From contig NZ_CP115300.1 of assembly GCF_027625935.1 (NCBI RefSeq), positions 2,666,001 to 2,730,000 on the forward strand: a DNA stretch of 64,000 bases, read 5' to 3'. The DNA is from Streptomyces camelliae (GTDB taxonomy: Bacteria; Actinomycetota; Actinomycetes; Streptomycetales; Streptomycetaceae). A model generated the notes under the pieces. That model had not been told where the DNA came from. It was given only the letters and a program-made list of their open reading frames with translations, and ran no database searches. Shown here piece after piece: positions 28,778 through 36,842 of this stretch. Each line of letters opens with the position of its first letter. The first letter of the stretch is position 1. A program made the position numbers and the translations under genes.

Positions 28778-29491
28778 TCAACTGCTGCTGATGCTCTCGC
28801 TGTTGACGGCGAAGTTCAGCCCGCCGGAGGACGAGGTGATCTCGAAGCCGAACTGGAAGTCACCGATGGTCACATCGCCGAACCAGCCCTTGGTGTCCTT
28901 GATCCACTTCAGGATCGGCAGGACGTCGACCGTGCCGGAGCTGGAGTTGGAGCTGCGGACGAAGGAGAACACGTCGTTGGAGCCGTTGTTGCCCTTGTAG
29001 ACGGTCCAGGTGGAGCCGCCGAGGCTGACGGTGCCCTGGGAGGTGCCGAGCGGGCCGACGGCGCCGGTCTTGTTGACCCAGAGCATGATCTCGTACTTGT
29101 GGTTCGTGTCCCAGATGTCGTACGCCGTCTCGTAGGCGCCGGACGACGGGACGGTGACGTTGTAGCCGCTGGTGAGCGAGCCCAAGGAGCTGATCGACTT
29201 GTTGATCACCTTCTTGGCGTTGGGGTAGGACTTGATGCCGCCGGTGTTGGGGTGGTCGGCCCAGACACCCCAGTTGGTGCCGGAGTTGGCCCAGATGCAC
29301 TGGCTGCCGGCGCCGGAACCCCAGATGTCGTTGTACAGGGTGTAGCCGTTCAGCGTGGTGCTGCCCCACTGGTCGCAGGAGGACCAGACCGCGGCGGAGG
29401 CGGGGGCCGCGGCGAGGCCGACGGTGGCGCCGAGGGCCAGGGCAGGGGCGACGAGGGCCGTGGCGACTCTGCGGTACGTGCGTGTTGCCAT
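28778..29491 (-). CDS. Secreted GH12 endoglucanase / xyloglucanase
   Basis: 237 residues from ATG 29491 with GGAAGGGA upstream. A signal peptide (TALVAPALALGATVGL, cut after ASA) directs Sec export. The mature enzyme is a single GH12 jelly-roll: WSSCDQWGSTTLNGYTLYND, then nucleophile Glu134 in KYEIMLWV and acid/base Glu217 in FGFEITSS. Family 12 contains endo-beta-1,4-glucanases and xyloglucanases; no binding module is attached. It is the only secreted hydrolase of the locus and the last gene of the GH42-GH95-GH12 operon, 36 bases after GH95, which suggests it makes the xyloglucan oligosaccharides. Confidence 0.92.
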   Translation of the reverse strand: MATRTYRRVATALVAPALALGATVGLAAAPASAAVWSSCDQWGSTTLNGYTLYNDIWGSGAGSQCIWANSGTNWGVWADHPNTGGIKSYPNAKKVINKSISSLGSLTSGYNVTVPSSGAYETAYDIWDTNHKYEIMLWVNKTGAVGPLGTSQGTVSLGGSTWTVYKGNNGSNDVFSFVRSSNSSSGTVDVLPILKWIKDTKGWFGDVTIGDFQFGFEITSSSGGLNFAVNSESISSS

Positions 29492-29527
29492 GGTGTCCCT
29501 TCCATGGGTGGGGGGAATTGCGGGGAG

Positions 29528-31747
29528 TCACCGCGTCCCCAGGGTGAGGACGCGGTCTTCTCCGGCGACGAGGTCCAGCGGTTGTGCGCCGGAGGAAGTC
29601 CGCAGGTCGATGCGGTGGGTGCGGCTGGGCTTGACGACGGCTCGGGCTCCGTCCGGGGTCCAGCTCAGGTCGATCTCGGCGCCGAACCGGGTGCGTACGC
29701 CCCTCAGTTCACCGGTGGGGCAGGAATCCGGCACGGCGGGCAGCAGGACCAGCCGGTCGGGGGTGGACTGGACGAGCATCTCGATCAGGACGCCGGGCAG
29801 GGTGTGCGCGGCGTCCGCGTTGTAGACGTCCCGCCGCGGATAGTGGGCGCTCATCAGCGAGGCGTGGAAGAAGTCGCCGCCGAGCACTTGGCGCAGGGCG
29901 TGCGCGGCCCGTCCGGCGTCCCGCAGCCGGGCCGCGATCAGGGCGTGGTGCAGATGGCCGTGCGCCGAGTGGTTCTCCGCGCCGCGCAGTTCGAGGGCGC
30001 GGCGGGCGGCGGCGGCCAGGCCGGGGGTGTCGTAGGGGTTGATCTCGTCCAGCGGCCAGACGCCGTAGAGGTGGCTGAGGTGGCGGTGGTCGTACGTGTC
30101 GTCCAGACCGGGCCAGGCCCATTCGGCGAGCGCGCCGTCGGCGTTGATGCGGTGCGGTGGCAGCCGCTCCGCCAACTTCCGCCATTTCACACCCTGTTCG
30201 GGGTGGTAGTCGGCGGCGGTGAGCAGGGCGTGCCGGGCGGCGGAGAGATCCATGGCCGCGTTGAGCGCGCCCCAACTGGCGTTCGCGGGCCGGTTCTCGG
30301 GCGAGTAGGAGGGCACGACGACGAGATGGCCGTCCGCGTCGGTGCGGGTGAGGAAGTCCTCGTAGAAGGCGGCGGTCTCGGCGAGCGCGGCGGCCGTGCG
30401 CGGATCCCGCTCGCCGCGCATCTCGTCGTGGTCGACCAGCGGCTTGAGCAGCCAGTCGGCGCCGGCCGTCCACAGGTGCAGGGGGTATTCGCGGCTGAAG
30501 TGGTACGTCAGCCCGGACTCGCCGTCGGTGTGCGAGGGCGCGACCACGCCCCGGGCGCCGAAGATCGCGCGGGCGTTCTCCCGCCAGTGCGGCAGCTGCC
30601 CGGCGACGAAGCCGGCGAGCGCCTCGGTGACCTCGGGCAGGGCGGCGGCCGGTGCGGAGGCGGTCTGGAGGTTGAGGTTGGCGTTGGTGGTGAACGCCCC
30701 GGACCAGGCGGTGTTCCAGTCACCGGTCCACAGTCCGGTGAGCCGGGGTGGCAGCAGGCCGCTGCTGGAGAGCAGGTGGTAGCGGCCGGCGGCGAAGAGC
30801 CGTTCCAGCAGGGCGGGGCTGTCCGGGCGCGTGAGGAGCTCCGAGCCGGGCAGGGCACGGTCGGCGGGATCGGCGCCGAGGTCGAGGGTGACCCGCTGGT
30901 AGGCGGTGCGGTGCAGGGGCAGGTGCCGGGCGAGGAGGAGGTCGTACGGCGGCTGCGAGCTGCCCTCAGTGCCTTCGAGGAGCCTTCGGAGCAGCCGGGC
31001 CTCGGCGATCACGTCGGCCTCGCCGGTGTGCCGGAGGACGCGGGTGAGCAGCAGGACCGTGCGGGCGCCGGTGACCCGGACGCCGGGCGGAAGGAGTTCG
31101 GTGCGGCCGTCGAGGACGGCGACGAGGGTGACTCCGGTGTAGGCGCGGTCGCTGTCGGGGTAGCGGGCGCGCAGGCTCAGCAGGGCGCCCTCGGGGGTGA
31201 GCAGCGCGCCATGGCCGACCCGCAGCCCGGCCGGGGCGCCGGGCAGCCGGTGATCGAGCCGGATGTCGAGGTCGCCGTTGGCCGTGATCTCGTGCACGAT
31301 CACGTCGTCCGCGCGGGAGACGAAGACCCGGCTGTGGAAGTCGCCGGCGACGGCGGTGACCTCGCCGCTGCTGAAATCGACGTCCCGCCGGTAGCCACCC
31401 CCGCTCTCGCTCCCGCTCTCTCCGGACCGGCTGAGCCGTATCTGGAAGCCGGGGTGGAAGGGCTGCACCCACTGCAGCGGCCGCCCGTCGGTGAAGCCCT
31501 CGGCGGCGGTGCGGTCGCCGGCGAGCAACCGGTCCTGGAGCAGAGCGAGTTGGTCGGCGAGCCGGGGTGGCCGGGCGTGCTCGCCGCCGTTGGGCCGGAC
31601 CAGGGTGTGGTGATTGACGACGACCCGTTCCTCGTTCGGATCACCGCACACACAGACACCGTGGTGGCCGTTCCCGCTCAGGAAGCCGTCCTCCCAGCGA
31701 GCGGCCGGGGCGGGCTCCCAGGTCCCGTGGACGGGTCCATGGCTCAT
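29528..31747 (-). CDS. GH95 glycosidase, probable alpha-L-fucosidase
   Basis: 739 residues, no signal peptide. GH95 enzymes are inverting alpha-1,2-L-fucosidases or alpha-L-galactosidases. Signatures: LTGLWTGDWNTAWSGAFTTN with ANLNLQ (the two substrate-binding Asn), general acid Glu484 in PSYSPENRP, DHRHLSHLYGVWP, and NADAAHTLPGVLIEMLVQS, which holds the Asp that activates water. This last stretch is less canonical than in well-studied members. Start ATG overlaps the GH42 stop by ATGA. Together with GH42 it would remove the fucosyl-galactose side chains of xyloglucan. Confidence 0.88.
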   Translation of the reverse strand: MSHGPVHGTWEPAPAARWEDGFLSGNGHHGVCVCGDPNEERVVVNHHTLVRPNGGEHARPPRLADQLALLQDRLLAGDRTAAEGFTDGRPLQWVQPFHPGFQIRLSRSGESGSESGGGYRRDVDFSSGEVTAVAGDFHSRVFVSRADDVIVHEITANGDLDIRLDHRLPGAPAGLRVGHGALLTPEGALLSLRARYPDSDRAYTGVTLVAVLDGRTELLPPGVRVTGARTVLLLTRVLRHTGEADVIAEARLLRRLLEGTEGSSQPPYDLLLARHLPLHRTAYQRVTLDLGADPADRALPGSELLTRPDSPALLERLFAAGRYHLLSSSGLLPPRLTGLWTGDWNTAWSGAFTTNANLNLQTASAPAAALPEVTEALAGFVAGQLPHWRENARAIFGARGVVAPSHTDGESGLTYHFSREYPLHLWTAGADWLLKPLVDHDEMRGERDPRTAAALAETAAFYEDFLTRTDADGHLVVVPSYSPENRPANASWGALNAAMDLSAARHALLTAADYHPEQGVKWRKLAERLPPHRINADGALAEWAWPGLDDTYDHRHLSHLYGVWPLDEINPYDTPGLAAAARRALELRGAENHSAHGHLHHALIAARLRDAGRAAHALRQVLGGDFFHASLMSAHYPRRDVYNADAAHTLPGVLIEMLVQSTPDRLVLLPAVPDSCPTGELRGVRTRFGAEIDLSWTPDGARAVVKPSRTHRIDLRTSSGAQPLDLVAGEDRVLTLGTR

Positions 31748-33714
31748 GACCGCAGCACCGCCACTCCGTAGCGGCCGAGGGTGAGGGACCCGGTGACCTT
31801 CTCGCCGCCGAGCAGCTCACGGTGGTCGCCCGGCACCTCGACGGTGACCGGCTCCCGCCCGTGGTTGAGCAGGAACAGCAGCTCACCCCGGCGCACCGCC
31901 TCGACCCCGTCCGGCAGCCCCGCCAGCACCGGGCGCACCCCGGCCCCCTCGGCGACGGAGGCGAGCAGCTCGCGCAGCGCCTCCGGCTCGGGGAGCGTGG
32001 AGACGTACCAGGCGCGGCCGTTGTGCAGAACGGCGGGCAGCCCGTCCAGCTCGCCGCCCCGGTACGGCACGGTCCGGGCGACCCCGGGCTCGGCCTCGAT
32101 CTCCTCCGACCACAGCGTCCCGCGGAACCCCTCGCACTCGACGGTCTCCCCCGCCTCCAGGGGCCACCACTCGTGCAGGGTGCGGATGCCGAACAGCTCG
32201 CGCAGCCGGGCGTCCATGCCGCCGGGCCGGACCCGGTCGTCCTCGTCGGCGACGCCGGTGAGGAAGCCGCAGACCAGGGTGCCGCCGCCGTGGACGTAGC
32301 GGAGGAGGTTGTCGACGGCCGCGTCGGTGAGGAGGTAGAGCTGCGGGACGACGACGAGCCGGTAGCCGGACAGGTCGTGCTCCGGGTGGGCGAAGTCGGT
32401 GGCGAGATGGGCCTCCCACAGCGCCCGGTGCCAGGCGGTCAGCACCTCCGGCAGATCCACTTCCGCCGACAGCCGCCCCTCGTGGGCCCCGGCCCACCAG
32501 GAGTGCCAGTCGTGCAGGATCGCGACATCGGAGACGATCTGACTCCCCGTCACCGAACTGCCGATGCGTGCGAGTTCGTGTCCGAGCTGCCGGACCTCCT
32601 GATAGGTACGGCCGTGCTCCCCCGCGTGGCTGACCATTCCGGAGTGGAACTTCTCGGCGCCCTGGCGGGACTGGCGCCACTGGAAGTAGCAGACGGCGTC
32701 GGCGCCGCGGGCGACGGCCTGGAGGGACCAGAGCCGGTTGAGGCCGCGGGACTTGGGGTGGTTGACCCCGCGCCAGTTGACCGGCCCGGCCGCCTGCTCC
32801 ATGAGCATCCACGGCCCGCGGGCCTGTGAACGGGTGAGGTCCTGCACGAGCGCACCGCGCTGCCCGCCGAGCGGATCCCGCGGGTCGGGATAGAGGTCGA
32901 CGGAGACGACGTCCTCCTGCTCCGCCCAGCGCCAGGCGTCCTGGCCGATCCACAGGGGCATGAAGTTGCTGGTCACGGGGGTGTGCGGGGTGTGCCGGCG
33001 GACGATGTCCCGTTCGGCGGTGAAGCACTCCAGGAGCATGTCGGAGGTGAACCGCCGGAAGTCCAGCACCTGGGCGGGGTTCTTCAGATAGTGGGCGTGC
33101 CGGGGCGGGAGGATGCCGTCCCAGGTGTCGTAACCCTGGCTCCAGAAGGCGGTGCCCCAGGCGGAGTTGAGGGCGTCGAGGGTCCGGTACTTCTCCCGCA
33201 GCCAGCGGCGGAAGGCGGCGGCCGCCTCGTCGCCGTAGTCGAAGGTGCAGTACTCGTTGTTGATGTGCCACATCGTGAGGGCCGGGTGGGTGCCGTAGCG
33301 GGCGGCGAGATCCTCGGTGATGGCGGCGGCGTAACGGCGGTAGGTGGCGCTGGAGTGCGAGAAGTGCTGCCGGCCGCCCCACACCTCGGTCCGCCCGTCG
33401 GCGTCCCGGGGCAGGGTGTCTGGGTGGAGGCGGCCCATCCAGGGCGGCGGGGAGGCGGTCGGGGTGGCGAGCACGACCCCGATTCCGCCCTCGTGCATGA
33501 GGTCCATGAGCCGGTCGAGCCACCCGAACTCCCGTGCGCCGGGCTCGGGTTCGAGTTTCGACCAGGAGAAGACACCGAGGGTGACGGAGTTAACCCGGGC
33601 GTCCTTCATCAGCCGGACGTCGTCCTGCCAGGTCTCCTCGGGCCACTGCTCGGGGTTGTAGTCACCGCCGAAGAGGATGCGGCCCCGGCCGGCCGCGGCG
33701 AGGGTCGGTCTCAT
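31744..33714 (-). CDS. GH42 beta-galactosidase
   Basis: 656 residues from ATG 33714 (MRPTLAAAGRGRILFGGDYN). No signal peptide; cytoplasmic. Retaining family 42: acid/base Glu154 in WHINNEYC and nucleophile Glu306 in LMEQAAGP; the trimerisation domain and C-terminal beta domain are complete. It follows the family pattern YNPEQWPEETWQDDVRLMK. The ATG overlaps the stop of a GH74 remnant, and its own stop overlaps GH95. In other xyloglucan systems this step is done by GH2 or GH35 enzymes, so GH42 here is a variant. Confidence 0.95.
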   Translation of the reverse strand: MRPTLAAAGRGRILFGGDYNPEQWPEETWQDDVRLMKDARVNSVTLGVFSWSKLEPEPGAREFGWLDRLMDLMHEGGIGVVLATPTASPPPWMGRLHPDTLPRDADGRTEVWGGRQHFSHSSATYRRYAAAITEDLAARYGTHPALTMWHINNEYCTFDYGDEAAAAFRRWLREKYRTLDALNSAWGTAFWSQGYDTWDGILPPRHAHYLKNPAQVLDFRRFTSDMLLECFTAERDIVRRHTPHTPVTSNFMPLWIGQDAWRWAEQEDVVSVDLYPDPRDPLGGQRGALVQDLTRSQARGPWMLMEQAAGPVNWRGVNHPKSRGLNRLWSLQAVARGADAVCYFQWRQSRQGAEKFHSGMVSHAGEHGRTYQEVRQLGHELARIGSSVTGSQIVSDVAILHDWHSWWAGAHEGRLSAEVDLPEVLTAWHRALWEAHLATDFAHPEHDLSGYRLVVVPQLYLLTDAAVDNLLRYVHGGGTLVCGFLTGVADEDDRVRPGGMDARLRELFGIRTLHEWWPLEAGETVECEGFRGTLWSEEIEAEPGVARTVPYRGGELDGLPAVLHNGRAWYVSTLPEPEALRELLASVAEGAGVRPVLAGLPDGVEAVRRGELLFLLNHGREPVTVEVPGDHRELLGGEKVTGSLTLGRYGVAVLRS

Positions 33715-33890
33715 GCCGGCTCCCCGTACTGGATGCCGCGCCCGTTGGTGGCGAGGTACACCCGGCCGTGCAGGCGCGGATCGCCGGTGATCGCCGGTCC
33801 GGTCCAGCCCCGCTGATGGGCGTCGTCGTTGATGCGGATCCAGGACGTGGCCTGGTCGTCGCTGACGGTGCCGGTGGCCCCCCGCCCAGG
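33711..33890 (-). pseudogene. C-terminal remnant of a GH74 xyloglucanase
   Basis: The last 45 or so codons before GH42 read SDDQATSWIRINDDAHQR, then GPAITGDPRLHGRVYLATNG, then RGIQYGEPA and stop. This is the end of the second propeller of GH74 xyloglucanases, where members have WxRINDDxHQYG and ITGDPRxxGRVYxxTNGRG. All upstream parts are gone. The stop overlaps the GH42 start by ATGA, so an intact GH74 gene was once translationally coupled to GH42. Confidence 0.65.
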
Positions 33891-34097
33891 AGATCGCGAG
33901 GTTCGGATCGGGTTCCGGTTCACGGCGTTCCGGCGGGTTGTGCTGTGCATGAGTGACGTGTGCCATGACGGAACGAAAGTTCCCATATCGAATCCGTGAC
34001 CTGTGTGGGAGGTGATCGTTGGATGGGGTGAGGACATCGTCTGAACCGGGGGTGAGTTGCGGGCGGACTGCGTGACATAGCGGCGCCGTTCGTGGTC
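33891..34097. other. Region upstream of the GH74 remnant
   Basis: No supported gene. On the minus strand a short frame from ATG 33966 (MAHVTHAQHNPPERREPEPD) runs out of frame into the GH74 remnant. Just upstream is an inverted repeat GGAAC-GAAA-GTTCC at 33970-33983, preceded on the minus strand by ATATGG. This may be the present promoter of the GH42 operon, but none of the GAAGCGCTTC operators is here. Confidence 0.4.
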
Positions 34098-34295
34098 CCC
34101 GGGCCGTCCGGGGTGGCGCTCCGTCGCAGCCTCAAGGGCCTGACGGAAAGGGACGTTGAGGTCCTGCACCTGGTCGGTGACCTGCTCGGTTCCCTGGCCT
34201 GCCGCGACCTGAAGGCCCGCTGCGCAGCCGGGCTCGACCCCGCCTACACCAGCCGCTGGGGCGCCCAGCACGGGCAGCAGTCCTTGACCACATAG
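34098..34295 (+). pseudogene. Transposase fragment (IS605 OrfB-like)
   Basis: A frame of about 66 codons (LTERDVEVLHLVGDLLGSLA, then CRDLKARCAAGLDPAYTSRWG) resembles the N-terminal part of Streptomyces IS605-OrfB-type transposases, where a similar LGRLAGRDLAxRC and SSRWAGAIT occur. It has no start and ends abruptly. Weak match. Confidence 0.35.
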
Positions 34296-34827
34296 ACCCG
34301 CGAGACTACCCGTCACGACGCCGCCGCCGTGGCGATCGGAAGACGCGCCCTGGGACACCCGATCCGGCGACGGACGGCACCGCCCCCACAGCACCGGAGC
34401 GATGTTGTGGGGCATCGGACCGTCCAGGCCGCATCCCGTGCCCTGGGACGTGAGGCCGTGTTCATCAGCGGCCTCCGGCCGCGGGCCGCCGCCGCATTTC
34501 GGGACCACGGACACGATCCGTGCGCGCCGGATGCGGAGCGAAAGCGGGCGACCAGCGTGCCCACAACCCTTCGGGGCACACGGCTGAGCACGAGCTCTGG
34601 CAACAGGACTCACTTCCGCTCGGTCTCTGGTAACGGTGGAAGAGGATGCCGGTCACACCGGCAGTACAGCCGCGCAGGGCTGTGTTCGAGATGCGGCCCC
34701 GCCGCGTGGGGGCGATCAGCCACGACGGCCCCGCGCCGGGCTGACGGCCCGCAGTCCTACGGCGCTGCCCGGGCAGCGACCCGCGCTCGCCGACGAGACA
34801 GCACAACCCCCTCGAACAGGCGCCCGG
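34296..34827. other. 532 bases with no supported gene
   Basis: Between the transposase fragment and the permease stop. Open frames on both strands look like GC-rich noise. I see no convincing promoter or hairpin. The combination with the transposase fragment and the GH74 remnant suggests a scarred insertion/deletion region. Confidence 0.5.
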
Positions 34828-35772
34828 TCACCCCTTCACCGCCCCCGTCAGCATTCCCTTCTTGAAATGCTTCTGGACGAACGGGGACAGGACCGCGACC
34901 GGTAGCAGGGCCATCACCATGACCGCCATCTGCACGGCCAGGCCGGACAGTTCGCCGGTCTTGATGGCCTGGCCCAGGCCCACCGGGGCCTGTTGCTTCT
35001 GGACCAGTTGGATCATGACGTTCTGGAGCGGCATCTTGTCCTGTTCGTTGAGGTACAGGGACGCGTTGAACCACGCGCTCCAGTAGCCCACGGCGTAGAA
35101 CAGCGTGATGACCGCCAGCACCGCCCGCGACAGCGGCATCACGATCTGCCAGAGGATCCGGAAGTCCCCGGCGCCGTCGATCCGCGCGCTGTCGATCAGT
35201 TCCTGCGAGATGCCCATGAAGAACCCACGCAGGACGAGGATGTTGAAGACGCTCACCGCGCTCGGCAGGATCAGGGCCAGGTAGCTGTCCATCAGGCCCA
35301 GGGACTGCACCAGCAGATACGTGGGGATCAGGCCCGCGCTGAAGAACATCGTCGCCAGCAGCAGCATCAGGAACCAGCGGTGGCCGAGCGAGCCGATGCG
35401 GGAGAGGCCGTACGCGCACAGGACCGACACCGTCATCGAGAACAGCGTGCCGACCAGCGTGACCAGGATGCTGATGACCGCGGCCCGGGTGACCTGCCCG
35501 CCGCTCAGCAGCTCCTTGTACGCGATGAACGTGATGCCCTTGGGGACCATCACCAGACCGCCCGCCTGGTCGATCGTCTTCCGGGAGGACAGGCTGGTGA
35601 CGATCACGATCCACAGCGGGAAGAGGATGCCGAGGCAGGCCAGGGTGAGCACCAGGCCCTTGCCGGCCAGACCGGCCTTGCTCGGCTCCTCCTCCCACAC
35701 CGGGCGGGGCGGCGCGGCCCACCGGGACGGCGGTCGTTCCCGTACCGGCGGCTTGTCGATGACGGCGGTCAT
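34828..35772 (-). CDS. Sugar ABC transporter permease (YtcP/MalG type)
   Basis: 314 residues from ATG 35772 (MTAVIDKPPVRERPPSRWAA). Six transmembrane helices (for instance GLVLTLACLGILFPLWIVIV and AVMVMALLPVAVLSPF). The EAA loop that contacts the ATPase reads LIDSARIDGAGDFRILWQIV. Belongs to carbohydrate uptake family CUT1, YtcP branch. Its start overlaps the other permease's stop. No ATPase gene is nearby; in Streptomyces such importers use the shared ATPase MsiK, encoded elsewhere. Confidence 0.93.
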   Translation of the reverse strand: MTAVIDKPPVRERPPSRWAAPPRPVWEEEPSKAGLAGKGLVLTLACLGILFPLWIVIVTSLSSRKTIDQAGGLVMVPKGITFIAYKELLSGGQVTRAAVISILVTLVGTLFSMTVSVLCAYGLSRIGSLGHRWFLMLLLATMFFSAGLIPTYLLVQSLGLMDSYLALILPSAVSVFNILVLRGFFMGISQELIDSARIDGAGDFRILWQIVMPLSRAVLAVITLFYAVGYWSAWFNASLYLNEQDKMPLQNVMIQLVQKQQAPVGLGQAIKTGELSGLAVQMAVMVMALLPVAVLSPFVQKHFKKGMLTGAVKG

Positions 35773-36815
35773 TTCTTGTACACCCCCTGCTCGCCCATGA
35801 GATGGGCCACCTTGTTCGCGGCGAGGACCAGCCCGAGGCTGACCACGCCCTTGATCAGACCGGCGGCGGCCGCGTAGCCGAAGTCCTGGTTGCGCACGCC
35901 GTTCCACCAGGTGAAGGTGTCGAGGACCTCCGCCGCGCCCGGTCCTACGGCGTCACGCTGGAGCAGGATCTGTTCGAACCCGACGGTCAGCGCGTCACCC
36001 ACCCGCAGGACCAGCAACAACGCGATCACCGGCCGCAGTGCGGGGAGCGTGACGTGCCACATGCGGCGCCAGCGGCCGGCGCCGTCCATCGCGGCGGCCT
36101 CGTACAGATCGGGACTCACCGAGGCCAGCGCGGCGAGGAAGATGATGATCCCCCAGCCCGCGTCCTTCCAGATCCCCTCCGCCGTGACGAGGAACTTGAA
36201 GGTGGACGGGTTGGTCATGATGTCCAGCCCGTTGTAGCCGTGCCGGCGCAGGAGCTGCGACAGGACGCCCGCGCCGCCGAAGAGCTGCTGGAAGACGGCG
36301 ATGACCAGCACCCACGAGAAGAAGTGCGGCAGGTACAGCACCGCTTGCGCGACCGCCCGCACCCTCGGCCTGATCACGCTGTTGATGAGCAGCGCGAGCA
36401 GGATCGGCACCGGGAAGAACAGCACGAGCTGCAGGAAGAACAGCACCAGCGTGTTCTGGACCGCGTGCCAGAAGGCCGAGTCCGCGAAGAGCTGCTGGAA
36501 GTTGTCCAGGGCGACCCAGGGGCTGTGCAGCATCGAGACGATGCCGTTGTCGCTGACGTAGGGGTCGTAGTCCTCGAAGGCGACGATGTTGCCGAGGATC
36601 GGCAGGTAGTTGAAGAGCAGGATCAGCAGGATCGCCGGCAGCGTCATCAGCAGCAGGACGCGGTCGCGTCTGAAGCGCAGGCGCAGGCTGAGCTTCCCGG
36701 TCCTCGCCTTCTTCCGGTTCTTGCCGGTCGCGGTGGTGTCGTCCGACGCCGCCGCGGCCTTCCCCGCCCTGTCGTCCGCCCCGGCCCTGCTCCGAGGCAC
36801 CGTGCTGTGGGACAC
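35769..36815 (-). CDS. Sugar ABC transporter permease (LplB/UgpA type)
   Basis: 348 residues. A cytoplasmic N-terminus rich in Lys/Arg leads to six helices beginning VLLLMTLPAILLILLFNYLP. The EAA loop is LYEAAAMDGAGRWRRMWHVT. LplB-branch permease, usual partner of the YtcP branch. It lies between the binding-protein gene (28 bases upstream) and the second permease. With them it should import oligosaccharides from GH12 action. Confidence 0.93.
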   Translation of the reverse strand: MSHSTVPRSRAGADDRAGKAAAASDDTTATGKNRKKARTGKLSLRLRFRRDRVLLLMTLPAILLILLFNYLPILGNIVAFEDYDPYVSDNGIVSMLHSPWVALDNFQQLFADSAFWHAVQNTLVLFFLQLVLFFPVPILLALLINSVIRPRVRAVAQAVLYLPHFFSWVLVIAVFQQLFGGAGVLSQLLRRHGYNGLDIMTNPSTFKFLVTAEGIWKDAGWGIIIFLAALASVSPDLYEAAAMDGAGRWRRMWHVTLPALRPVIALLLVLRVGDALTVGFEQILLQRDAVGPGAAEVLDTFTWWNGVRNQDFGYAAAAGLIKGVVSLGLVLAANKVAHLMGEQGVYKK

Positions 36816-36842
36816 GGTCTTCTCCTTGCCTCGTGTCTCGCG

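Noticed and set aside
34313-34806. Several open frames on both strands before the permease
   Set aside because: Arg/Ala/Pro-rich noise without motifs or start signals.
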